Part shown: piece by piece, positions 1 through 6,123 of the stretch | Layout of the letters: every line of letters begins with the position of its first letter | Position numbering within the stretch: position 1 is the first letter of the stretch | Assembly: GCA_016199665.1 (NCBI GenBank) | Contig: JACQGG010000058.1 | Coordinates: forward strand, 1 to 6,329 | Length of the DNA: 6,329 bases | Reading direction: 5' to 3' | From: Acidobacteriota bacterium | GTDB lineage: Bacteria > Acidobacteriota > UBA6911 > JACQSX01 | Made by a program: the position numbers and the translations under genes | The notes under the pieces: model-generated | Told to the model about the DNA's origin: nothing | Database searches by the model: none | What the model saw: only the letters and a program-made list of their open reading frames with translations

Positions 1-28
1 CCCCGACCCCCGACCCCCAATCCCTAAA
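1..28. repeat. Short C-rich heptamer repeat at the window edge
   Basis: The first 28 bases read as four 7-base steps: CCCCGAC, CCCCGAC, CCCCAAT, CCCTAAA. The first two are identical and the next two are degenerate. The tract lies immediately downstream of the receptor gene's stop codon and overlaps its last codon slightly. It is cut by the window edge, so the full length is unknown. It resembles the simple heptameric intergenic repeats found in several bacterial phyla. No terminator-like hairpin plus T-run is visible for the receptor gene here. Confidence 0.5.
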
Positions 29-3000
29 ACGTGATCTTGGCGCTCAGCAGGACCTGGCGGACGTCGGTCAGCAGGTCGGCCGTATTGCCGCCGAAAGCAG
101 AATTGTTCATTCTGGACTCCGGATTCTGGAAATTATCGTGGTTCCAGAGGTTGATGAAGTCGCTGCGGACCTGGATCTTCCAGCGTTCAGCGACTGCCAC
201 TGTCTTTGCCAGGCTGAAGTTCCAGTTATGGTATGCCGGCCCCCGAAAGGTATTCCGGCCCAGGTTGCCGCCTCCCGACATGGAATTGACCAACGGCACG
301 CCCTGCGCACTCAAAGGAGCAACGACGATGCCACCGCCGCTGATTGACGTTCTGAAGGTTCGCAGATTTCCCGTGACCGGGTCCGGAGTGAAAGCGCCGC
401 CGGGATTGTAGTTGGGCCTTCCCGGGGGATTTGCCCCTCCGGCGGTCGTTCCCACGCTGTCAACCCCGGTGCGGATAGTAAACGGCTGCCCCGACTGCGC
501 CTCCGTATAGCCGCTGATTTGCCACCCTGAAAAGACATGCCTCAGAAAAGGAGTGTTGGCGCCCGCCGCGCCAAACCAGGGGATATCGTACTGGTAATGC
601 ACGACAAAACGATGCGGCCTGTCAAACACCGACCGGCTCCATTCGTTCTTGAAGTTAAAAAAGTCCTGGGGGGTCTGCGGGCTGGACAGGGTGATGTCAT
701 TGACCGCCAGGGATTCGTCGTTGTCGCTGAAATTGGCGCTCCAGGTGTAGTTGGCCCCAAGCACCAGACCGCGGGAGAGTCTCTTGTCCAGGCGCAAAAT
801 CATGGCGTGATATTCCGCCAGGGCGCTGGATTCAATGAGCGTGCGCGCGCCCCAGTTTGGATTCACGCGGCGCTGCTGAGGCGTCAGGTTAAAAGCGTTC
901 GGGTTGCCGGTGGCCACGACAGCCGCTGCCTGCTGGGGCGTCAGGACCGGAGGATTTCCCTGCCCCTGGCGGATCTGGTGGTACGACCGGTTGCCGGTGT
1001 AGCCGATCTCAAGGATGTAGTTGGAATGAAGCTGCCGCTGGACAGAAAGGCTCCAGAAATGAGTGGTGGGATTCTGAAGCTCGCTCGGCGCATTGGTAAA
1101 GGTGGCCAGCGGATTCAGGGTGACTACGGGTTGCCTCTGAAGCAGCGTGGGGAAGCGATCGAGGATATCGGCCTGATTGAAGGTGTTGACGACAACGCGC
1201 GGAAAGTTGCTCGCGTTGACCGTCAGAATGTTGTAAAACAGAACGTCGTAGGCCATGCCGACGCCGCCCCTGACTACCGTCTGGCCCTCTCCCAGCAGCG
1301 TCCCCATCCATCCCTCTTTGCGCCCGGGACTGTAGGCAAATCCGATTCTTGGCGCCCAGTTGTTCTTGTCTGGTTTCACCGGCAGCGGAACGCCCACGGC
1401 GGCAACCTCCGGACTGGAGGCGCCAAAAAATCCGAACGGGACGCCGGAGTACTCGTAGCGCATTCCCAGATTGAGGTTGAGATTCCGGGTCAGTCGGATA
1501 TCATCCTGGAAGAAGTAGTACTGATTGGTCTGCCGGGCGTCGAAACTTGCGGTGTTGAGCGCCTGAGTCAACTGCTGGCCTCGATTGTTTACAAAGTCCG
1601 CAAGACTTGCGAACGTCCAGGTCCCCTTGCTGTCAAAATCCGCCCGGTTAAAGAGCTTGTTGTATCGGATGTCCAGGCCCATCTTGAACGACTGCCTCCC
1701 GCGCTGATACGTGGCAATGTCCTGCCACTGGAAAACATGGGAAACCCGCCCCTGTGGGAAGTTGGCCAGGCCCCCGATTACAAAATCGCTCCCAATGTTG
1801 ACCGTCGAACTCTTGGGATCGTTTTCCGGGAAGTCCAAATCCCGGCCGATATAGGCGAATCGAAATTCGTTGATCAGGCGGGACGAAAAGTTGTGAATGT
1901 AGCTGGCTGCGTGGTTATGAGCCGCGATCGCCTGGGCCCCGGAGAAGCGATTTCCAAAACGAAGATTGCTCACCACGTCAGGCTGATTTCGCTTGTCCAG
2001 TTGATACCGGTAGTTGACGCTGTCGGCATCTGAGAATCGGTGGTCGGCGCGTCCCAGCGCATACCAGAAATCGTGAGGATTAGCCAGCGGGATGCGAATG
2101 GTTCCCACCTGGATCGGAACATTATTGATCGTAACATCTCGTATATTGTCGTAACGGGACACCTGCTTATGCACATCAGAGAGGAAGCCTAACGAGCCAA
2201 GGACCGCCTGTCGGCTCTGCTGTGACTGCCCCGATGCAAGGGGCACGGTTGACAGAGCGGCCAATCCCGCCGGTGTCGGGATATTAGCCGAGGTGGAGTT
2301 GCGCGCGTCGGGAGCTTCCCGGCGGCGATTTGCTTCAATCAGCCCGAAAAAGAAAGTTCGGTCCTTCATCACAGGGCCGCCGATATACCCGCCGGCCTGA
2401 TTGTGGGTAAAGCGCGGAGACTTTGTCAGGCCGGCGCGTTTATTCAAAAGGCTCAACGGCTCAAGCGCGTTGCCGCGATAAAAGTCGAATACTCCGCCGT
2501 GAAGATCGTTACTGCCGCTCTTGGTGATGATGGAAATCTGAGCCCCACTGTTCCGGCCGAACTCGGCGGAGAAGGACTCGGTCTGCACCTGGAACTCGGC
2601 CACTGCTTCCGGTACCACGCGGGCGTTTTGGAGCGTGACGGACAGATCGTTGTTGTCGGTGCCGTCGATGAGGAAATTCGTGTTGCGGGCGCGCTGGCCG
2701 TTTACGGCAAATTCGTTGGACGCGGGAGCTCGCACCGCCGTCGGGGCGAGCAATGCCAGCCGCGTGACGTCTCGAAACGTGCCGCCATTGCTCAGGATCG
2801 GCAGTTCCGAAACAGCCTTTGCGTTTAATGTTCGCTCAATGGTCGCCGTCGCTTTGGCCAGTTCCACCCCGGGAGGCGTTCCCACAACTTCTACCATCGT
2901 TGATTCTGAGCCGATGATCAGCGAATGATTGATGACCACTTCCCGGGCCGGACCGACGACAATGTCGTTGACCCGGTGCGCCTGGAAACCGCTCATCTTG

Positions 3001-3260
3001 AATTCAACCGAGTAGGTCCCCGGCTCGACGGCCACAAAGCGATAAATCCCCTCCTCGTTAGTCAGCGTCTGCTGGCGGATGTTGGTGCCGGCATTCGTGA
3101 TGCTCACTTCCGCGCCCGGAACAAAAGCCCCGCTCTGATCGGTGACGGTTCCCGAAACGAAACCGCGGGTTAGCTGGGCTTGAAGTACGGCCATATGCAA
3201 CGGCAACACTACGGAAATAACCAAAATCGGAATGAGCAGGTATCGATACGGTGTTTTCAT
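24..3260 (-). CDS. TonB-dependent receptor-like outer-membrane protein with N-terminal carboxypeptidase-regulatory-like domain
   Basis: A complete 1078-residue protein, a usual length for acidobacterial Oar-like receptors. Residues 1-28 look like a signal peptide: Lys/Arg near the start, a hydrophobic core LLIPILVISVVLPL, and probable cleavage after LQA-28. Residues about 33-115 form a carboxypeptidase-regulatory-like beta-sandwich (GTVTDQSGAFVPGAEVSI, then TNEEGIYRFVAVEPGTYSV). Residues about 130-260 match the TonB plug, with the family hallmark FAVNGQRARNTNFLIDG (184-200) followed by TDNND, then EFQVQTESFSAEFGRNSGA and ITKSGSNDLHGG. The rest is an outer-membrane beta-barrel rich in alternating aromatic/polar strands, ending LLSAKITF with the C-terminal Phe typical of BAM substrates. 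No clear TonB box is seen after the signal peptide, which is common in this subfamily. The ATG start is supported by AGGAGG six bases upstream, and the stop is TAG. Known role of the family: energy-dependent uptake across the outer membrane, often of glycans or peptides; the substrate here is unknown. It is divergent from ribBA. Confidence 0.93.
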   Translation of the reverse strand: MKTPYRYLLIPILVISVVLPLHMAVLQAQLTRGFVSGTVTDQSGAFVPGAEVSITNAGTNIRQQTLTNEEGIYRFVAVEPGTYSVEFKMSGFQAHRVNDIVVGPAREVVINHSLIIGSESTMVEVVGTPPGVELAKATATIERTLNAKAVSELPILSNGGTFRDVTRLALLAPTAVRAPASNEFAVNGQRARNTNFLIDGTDNNDLSVTLQNARVVPEAVAEFQVQTESFSAEFGRNSGAQISIITKSGSNDLHGGVFDFYRGNALEPLSLLNKRAGLTKSPRFTHNQAGGYIGGPVMKDRTFFFGLIEANRRREAPDARNSTSANIPTPAGLAALSTVPLASGQSQQSRQAVLGSLGFLSDVHKQVSRYDNIRDVTINNVPIQVGTIRIPLANPHDFWYALGRADHRFSDADSVNYRYQLDKRNQPDVVSNLRFGNRFSGAQAIAAHNHAASYIHNFSSRLINEFRFAYIGRDLDFPENDPKSSTVNIGSDFVIGGLANFPQGRVSHVFQWQDIATYQRGRQSFKMGLDIRYNKLFNRADFDSKGTWTFASLADFVNNRGQQLTQALNTASFDARQTNQYYFFQDDIRLTRNLNLNLGMRYEYSGVPFGFFGASSPEVAAVGVPLPVKPDKNNWAPRIGFAYSPGRKEGWMGTLLGEGQTVVRGGVGMAYDVLFYNILTVNASNFPRVVVNTFNQADILDRFPTLLQRQPVVTLNPLATFTNAPSELQNPTTHFWSLSVQRQLHSNYILEIGYTGNRSYHQIRQGQGNPPVLTPQQAAAVVATGNPNAFNLTPQQRRVNPNWGARTLIESSALAEYHAMILRLDKRLSRGLVLGANYTWSANFSDNDESLAVNDITLSSPQTPQDFFNFKNEWSRSVFDRPHRFVVHYQYDIPWFGAAGANTPFLRHVFSGWQISGYTEAQSGQPFTIRTGVDSVGTTAGGANPPGRPNYNPGGAFTPDPVTGNLRTFRTSISGGGIVVAPLSAQGVPLVNSMSGGGNLGRNTFRGPAYHNWNFSLAKTVAVAERWKIQVRSDFINLWNHDNFQNPESRMNNSAFGGNTADLLTDVRQVLLSAKITF

Positions 3261-3261
3261 G

Positions 3262-3319
3262 TGGCGCCTCCTGATAAAGTCAAGTTCCGAATTGGCGCCT
3301 CGAAGCGTGATTGAGGCGC
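3262..3319 (-). promoter_or_regulatory. Receptor-gene leader with repeated ribosome-binding-site sequence and an anti-SD segment
   Basis: Read on the minus strand toward the receptor start, this holds GCGCCTC (3319-3313), then GAGGCGCCA (3301-3293), then a second exact GAGGCGCCA (3270-3262) overlapping the Shine-Dalgarno. The first segment is the exact complement of the 7-base core of both later copies. It can therefore form a 7-bp hairpin with an 11-base loop with the nearer copy, or pair with the ribosome-binding site itself. The sequences are directly visible. A regulatory role is inference and needs the transcript to begin upstream of 3319. Confidence 0.4.
3267..3272 (-). promoter_or_regulatory. 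Strong ribosome-binding site of the receptor gene
   Basis: The minus strand reads AGGAGG followed by the six-base spacer CGCCAC and then ATG (3260-3258). This is a near-perfect Shine-Dalgarno at good spacing. It settles the start of the receptor gene at the ATG that precedes a convincing signal peptide. Confidence 0.85.
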
Positions 3320-3383
3320 AAAAGGGTCGGTTTCATGAATGCCATTACAGAGGGCAATCCATATCAGATCGTCAGCTCCGGCA

Positions 3384-3401
3384 AGGGGCGCCTTTGCCCC
3401 T
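3384..3401. other. Small GC-rich hairpin in the divergent intergenic region
   Basis: AGGGGC (3384-3389) pairs with GCCCCT (3396-3401) around a six-base loop. It lies in the putative untranslated leader of the receptor gene. No T-run follows on either strand, so it does not look like an intrinsic terminator. Its function is unknown. Confidence 0.4.
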
Positions 3402-3444
3402 CTAACAGAGCCCGTTTTGCAAGAAGCAACGTTCATGCCAACAG

Positions 3445-3471
3445 TTTATACCGGGGAGTCGTAATCGTAAA
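3445..3471 (-). promoter_or_regulatory. Candidate promoter for the receptor gene
   Basis: On the minus strand a -35-like TTTACG (3471-3466, four of six matches to TTGACA) is followed after 15 bases by a -10-like TATAAA (3450-3445). A start near 3438 would give a leader of roughly 175-180 bases that includes the 3384-3401 hairpin and the repeated GAGGCGCCA elements. The spacer is shorter than ideal, so this is a tentative call from consensus matching only. Confidence 0.3.
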
Positions 3472-3496
3472 CCTATGTGCGATCAATGAACTAAAG

Positions 3497-3531
3497 GGAG
3501 TAGGCCGACGGCTTGGCGTCGGCCCTTCTCC
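3497..3531. repeat. Strong palindromic hairpin (REP-like) between the divergent genes
   Basis: GGCCGACG (3503-3510) and CGTCGGCC (3517-3524) form a perfect 8-bp GC-rich stem around GCTTGG. After a small internal loop a further four pairs follow, GGAG (3497-3500) with CTCC (3528-3531). Neither strand shows a T-run after the stem, so it is not a standard intrinsic terminator. It may be a dispersed extragenic palindrome, or a transcription barrier between the two divergent units. Confidence 0.5.
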
Positions 3532-3540
3532 AAACCTGTC

Positions 3541-3569
3541 TTGACATTTTGGATTTTGTTCAAGAACAT
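3541..3569 (+). promoter_or_regulatory. Possible weak upstream promoter with overlapping palindrome
   Basis: A perfect -35 hexamer TTGACA (3541-3546) is followed after 17 bases by the poor -10 match GAACAT (3564-3569). The -10 region is covered by the inverted repeat TGTTC-AA-GAACA (3557-3568), which could be an operator. Transcription from here would reach ribBA with a leader of about 180 bases. The call rests on short consensus matches and is weak. Confidence 0.2.
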
Positions 3570-3673
3570 GGAACTCGGGGGCAGTGGCCCGATCCAGGGC
3601 GGTTTCCGGAGGCAAGAAATCACAAACTGGGAATCACCAACCAGAACAGAAGCCAATTCGGTCCCCGACATCC

Positions 3674-3689
3674 GGCACACTGGCACACT
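3674..3689 (+). repeat. Tandem 8-mer upstream of the ribBA promoter
   Basis: GGCACACT occurs twice back to back (3674-3681 and 3682-3689), ending 11 bases before the candidate -35 hexamer. The placement suits an activator or repressor site, but a chance duplication is also possible. Confidence 0.35.
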
Positions 3690-3700
3690 CCGTTTCCTGC

Positions 3701-3730
3701 TTGGAGCATTTCACACAACGACCTTATAAT
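3701..3730 (+). promoter_or_regulatory. Candidate ribBA promoter with consensus -10 box
   Basis: A perfect TATAAT lies at 3725-3730, with a partial -35 TTGGAG at 3701-3706 and an 18-base spacer. Transcription would begin near 3737, leaving a leader of only about 20 bases before the ATG at 3758. No strong Shine-Dalgarno is present (GAGCGA at best). Nothing resembling an FMN riboswitch, the usual controller of riboflavin genes in many bacteria, is seen upstream. Confidence 0.5.
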
Positions 3731-3757
3731 GAGTTGCTTAGAGCGAAACTAATCCCA

Positions 3758-4963
3758 ATGCTGGCAACCATCCGGGAAGCAATTGAGGATATCGGCAACG
3801 GCCGCATGGTTATTGTGGTCGATGACGAGGACCGTGAGAACGAAGGCGACCTGACCATGGCTGCCGAGAAAGTGACTCCGGAGGCGATCAATTTTATGGC
3901 CCGCTACGGCCGCGGCCTGATCTGTCTGCCGATGACGCCGGAACGGCTCGCCCAGTTGGAGATCCCATTGATGGTTTCCAGGAACAGCTCCCGTTTCGGG
4001 ACGGCCTTCACTGTTTCCATCGAGGCCCGCCGCAACGTGTCAACCGGAATTTCCGCGGCGGATCGCGCACAGACGATTCTCACCGCCGTGGATCTTGCCA
4101 GCAAACCATCCGATCTGGTCATGCCCGGACACGTCTTCCCGCTCCGGGCCGAGCCGGGCGGAGTCTTGAAGCGCGCCGGGCAAACGGAAGCTGCCGTCGA
4201 TCTGGCGCGCATGGCGGGCCTGCTCCCTGCGGGAGTCATCTGTGAGATCATGAATGACGACGGCACGATGGCCCGGCTGCCGGAGCTTGAGAAGTTCGCC
4301 GGGCGGCACGGCCTGAAGATTGTTTCGGTGGCAGACTTGATCCGCTTCCGGATCCAGACCGAAAAATTTGTGCGCGAAGTGGCGGACGCCGGCATGCCGA
4401 CTGAATTCGGGGACTTTCGCGTCAAGGCCTTCGTCAACGAGCTGGACCAGAAAACCCATCTGGCTCTCATCTGTGGAGACACATCCGGCAGCGAACGGGA
4501 ACCGGTGCTGGTGCGCATGCAATCGCAGTCGACCATGTCGGATGTCTTTCACTCGCTGCGAAGCGACAGCGGCGAGCAGCTCCGACGCGCCTTGGCCTTG
4601 ATCGGGCAGACAAAACGGGGCGTGCTAGTTTACCTGCGGCAGGAGGGGAGAGGGATTGGCCTGGTCAACGAAATCCGGTCTTACACGCTGCAGGATCAGG
4701 GGAAGGACACGGTTGAAGCCAACATGGAACTGGGGTTCCAGCCCGATCTCCGGGATTATGGCGTTGGAGCGCAGATTCTAAACAGCCTTGGACTCCGCAA
4801 GATTCGCCTGCTCACCAACCATCCCAAGAAAGTGATCGGGCTGGAAGGCTATGGCATTCAAATTGTGGAGCAGGTTCCGCTTGAGATTACTCCTTCGGAG
4901 TACTCCGAACGGTATCTTCGCACCAAGAAGGAAAAGCTGGGACACCAGCTTAGCAATCTCTAG
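3758..4963 (+). CDS. ribBA: RibBA-type DHBP synthase / GTP cyclohydrolase II fusion with altered metal-binding sites
   Basis: A 401-residue protein of the usual RibBA length. The ATG at 3758 gives the family N-terminus MLATIREAIEDIGNGRMVIV; an open frame continues upstream to 3584 but is unlike the family. The N-terminal half (about 1-205) is 3,4-dihydroxy-2-butanone 4-phosphate synthase (ribulose 5-phosphate to the four-carbon riboflavin precursor). It has the acidic loop DDEDRENEGD (22-31, catalytic E27), GRGLICL, GISAADRAQTI, GHVFPLRA (H125) and MNDDGTMARLPEL. The metal-binding His of RAGHTEA is Gln (Q142). The C-terminal half (about 213-395) is GTP cyclohydrolase II, with R253, RQEGRG (294-299), Y309, DTVEAN, the D330/R332 pair and LLTNHPKK. 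The canonical HSEC...CDCG zinc site reads QSQS (255-258) and SDSG (269-272), so all three zinc cysteines are Ser. By family knowledge such a domain should not release formate from GTP. This resembles RibBX proteins. The fold call is secure; the enzymatic activity is doubtful. Confidence 0.94.
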   Translation: MLATIREAIEDIGNGRMVIVVDDEDRENEGDLTMAAEKVTPEAINFMARYGRGLICLPMTPERLAQLEIPLMVSRNSSRFGTAFTVSIEARRNVSTGISAADRAQTILTAVDLASKPSDLVMPGHVFPLRAEPGGVLKRAGQTEAAVDLARMAGLLPAGVICEIMNDDGTMARLPELEKFAGRHGLKIVSVADLIRFRIQTEKFVREVADAGMPTEFGDFRVKAFVNELDQKTHLALICGDTSGSEREPVLVRMQSQSTMSDVFHSLRSDSGEQLRRALALIGQTKRGVLVYLRQEGRGIGLVNEIRSYTLQDQGKDTVEANMELGFQPDLRDYGVGAQILNSLGLRKIRLLTNHPKKVIGLEGYGIQIVEQVPLEITPSEYSERYLRTKKEKLGHQLSNL

Positions 4964-4981
4964 CCCAAGTTCGTCACGGAA

Positions 4982-5001
4982 CCGCGAGCGTCAGCAAGCG
5001 G
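4982..5001. repeat. REP-like palindrome in the ribBA-threonine aldolase gap
   Basis: CCGC (4982-4985) and GCGG (4998-5001) flank GAGCGTCAGCAA. The motif resembles short extragenic palindromes of the form CCGCGAGCG...AAGCGG that I recall from several high-GC bacterial genomes. Its 3' ten bases CAGCAAGCGG recur in inverted orientation at 6272-6281 downstream of the next gene. It is not a terminator because no T-run follows. The remainder of the 114-bp gap shows no promoter I would support. Confidence 0.35.
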
Positions 5002-5027
5002 AGGGGAGATTGGAACTCGCTTCCTCC

Positions 5028-5081
5028 ATGAAATCAACGCCGAACGCGACACCAGCCCGCTTTTCTCACAGGTTTTCGTGA
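5028..5081 (+). other. Possible 17-codon leader ORF overlapping the threonine aldolase start
   Basis: ATG at 5028 opens MKSTPNATPARFSHRFS and stops at TGA (5079-5081), which overlaps the GTG start of the next gene as GTGA. Such overlaps permit translational coupling. A purine-rich GGAGGGGAG lies about 20 bases upstream of the ATG, too far for a good Shine-Dalgarno. The peptide may not be made at all. Confidence 0.2.
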
Positions 5082-6121
5082 CGTCTCAACCCACTATCGA
5101 CCTCCGAAGCGACACCGTCACACAGCCGACACCCGCCATGCGTCGCGCCATGGCGGCGGCGCGAGTCGGCGACGACGTCTACGGGGAAGATCCCACCGTC
5201 AACAGGCTTCAGGAGCGGGCCGCCGACATCTTCGGCAAGCAGGCCGCCCTGTTTGTTCCCACCGGCACGATGGGAAATCAGATCGCGGTAAAGCTGCACA
5301 CGTCTCCCGGAGAGGAAGTGATCATTGAAGAGCGCGGACACATGTTCAACTACGAGATGGCCATGATGGCCGCCTTCTCCGGGGTGCTGGCGCGGCCGGT
5401 CGCGGGACGCCGTGGAATTCTGGACTGGGAGGCGATCGAGAAGGCAATCCATCCGGAGATCTACTACTACGCGCGCACCGGCCTGATCACACTGGAAAAC
5501 AGCCACAACATGGCGGGAGGGACCGTTTACTCGTGCGTCCAGGGGGAGGCTGTCTGCGGGCAGGCGCAGGCTCGAGGTATTCCGGTGCACCTGGACGGCG
5601 CGCGCATCTTCAACGCGGCCGTGGCCCTCGAGACCTCGGTACGGTCGCTGTGCGAGCCTTTCGATACGGTCATGTTCTGCCTGTCCAAAGGCCTGTGCGC
5701 ACCGGTTGGAAGCATGCTGCTGGGATCAAAGGATGCGATTGAGGAGGCGAGGAAGTTGCGCAAAATGCTGGGAGGCGGGATGAGGCAGGCCGGAGTGCTG
5801 GCGGCCGCAGGACTGATTGCCCTGGAGGAGATGCCCCAGCGCCTGCATGAGGATCATGAGACAGCCCGTCGTCTGGCTCGTGGGCTTGCCGCCATAGCCG
5901 GGCTTTCCGTCGATCCGGAGGCGGTGCAGACCAACATCGTGATTCTTGACATTGAACCGGTGGCGGCAACCGCGGAGAAAATTCTTGCCAGGCTCAAAGA
6001 GAGAGGAATCTTAATGGGGTGGGTCGGGCCACAAACCATTCGGGCAGTCACACACGCGGATGTCAGCCTCCAGGATATCGAGCTCGTCCTGGCCGCAACG
6101 CGCGAGATTCTGGGAAAATAG
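5078..6121 (+). CDS. ltaE: Low-specificity L-threonine aldolase (PLP-dependent)
   Basis: A 347-residue cytoplasmic enzyme of normal family length that cleaves L-threonine/L-allo-threonine to glycine and acetaldehyde. It belongs to the fold-type I PLP enzymes (beta-eliminating lyase family). Family signatures run in order: IDLRSDTVTQPTPAMRRAM at the N-terminus, VGDDVYGEDPTVNRL, FVPTGTMGNQIA, GHMFNYE with H88 stacking on the cofactor, LENSHNMAGGTV, HLDGARIFNAA with D173 and R176 for the cofactor and substrate, and FCLSKGLCAPVGS with the Schiff-base lysine K204, then RKMLGGGMRQAG. ENSHN replaces the more common ENTHN, a mild change. The start is GTG, because the conserved N-terminus begins immediately after it and no in-frame alternative lies shortly upstream. 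The ribosome-binding site is weak (CAGG). It lies 114 bp after ribBA on the same strand and may be co-transcribed; no functional link to riboflavin is known. Family assignment is firm; the stereochemical preference cannot be read. Confidence 0.93.
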   Translation: MTSQPTIDLRSDTVTQPTPAMRRAMAAARVGDDVYGEDPTVNRLQERAADIFGKQAALFVPTGTMGNQIAVKLHTSPGEEVIIEERGHMFNYEMAMMAAFSGVLARPVAGRRGILDWEAIEKAIHPEIYYYARTGLITLENSHNMAGGTVYSCVQGEAVCGQAQARGIPVHLDGARIFNAAVALETSVRSLCEPFDTVMFCLSKGLCAPVGSMLLGSKDAIEEARKLRKMLGGGMRQAGVLAAAGLIALEEMPQRLHEDHETARRLARGLAAIAGLSVDPEAVQTNIVILDIEPVAATAEKILARLKERGILMGWVGPQTIRAVTHADVSLQDIELVLAATREILGK

Positions 6122-6123
6122 CG

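Noticed and set aside
537..2033. Long plus-strand open frame of 498 codons
   Set aside because: It lies wholly antisense to the well-supported receptor gene, has no recognisable domain or ribosome-binding site, and its composition is what the reverse complement of a GC-rich barrel gene would give.
3384..3401. Intrinsic terminator
   Set aside because: The stem is only 6 bp and neither side has a T-run.
3584..3757. N-terminal extension of RibBA by 58 codons
   Set aside because: The open frame continues upstream, but the extension has no similarity to the family, would cross the TATAAT promoter element and the tandem 8-mer, and the canonical RibBA N-terminus begins exactly at the ATG at 3758.
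3261..3757. FMN riboswitch upstream of ribBA
   Set aside because: I looked for the conserved RFN-element core segments (such as the GGGTGAAATTCCC-like and ACCGGCGGT-like blocks) and found none.
3904..4536. Minus-strand frame of 210 codons inside ribBA
   Set aside because: It is antisense to conserved RibBA motifs, and its Arg/Ser/Pro-rich translation has no family resemblance. The overlapping 4040-4552 frame is rejected for the same reason.
5066..5590. Minus-strand frame of 174 codons opposite the threonine aldolase
   Set aside because: It is antisense to conserved aldolase motifs and has no recognisable domain.
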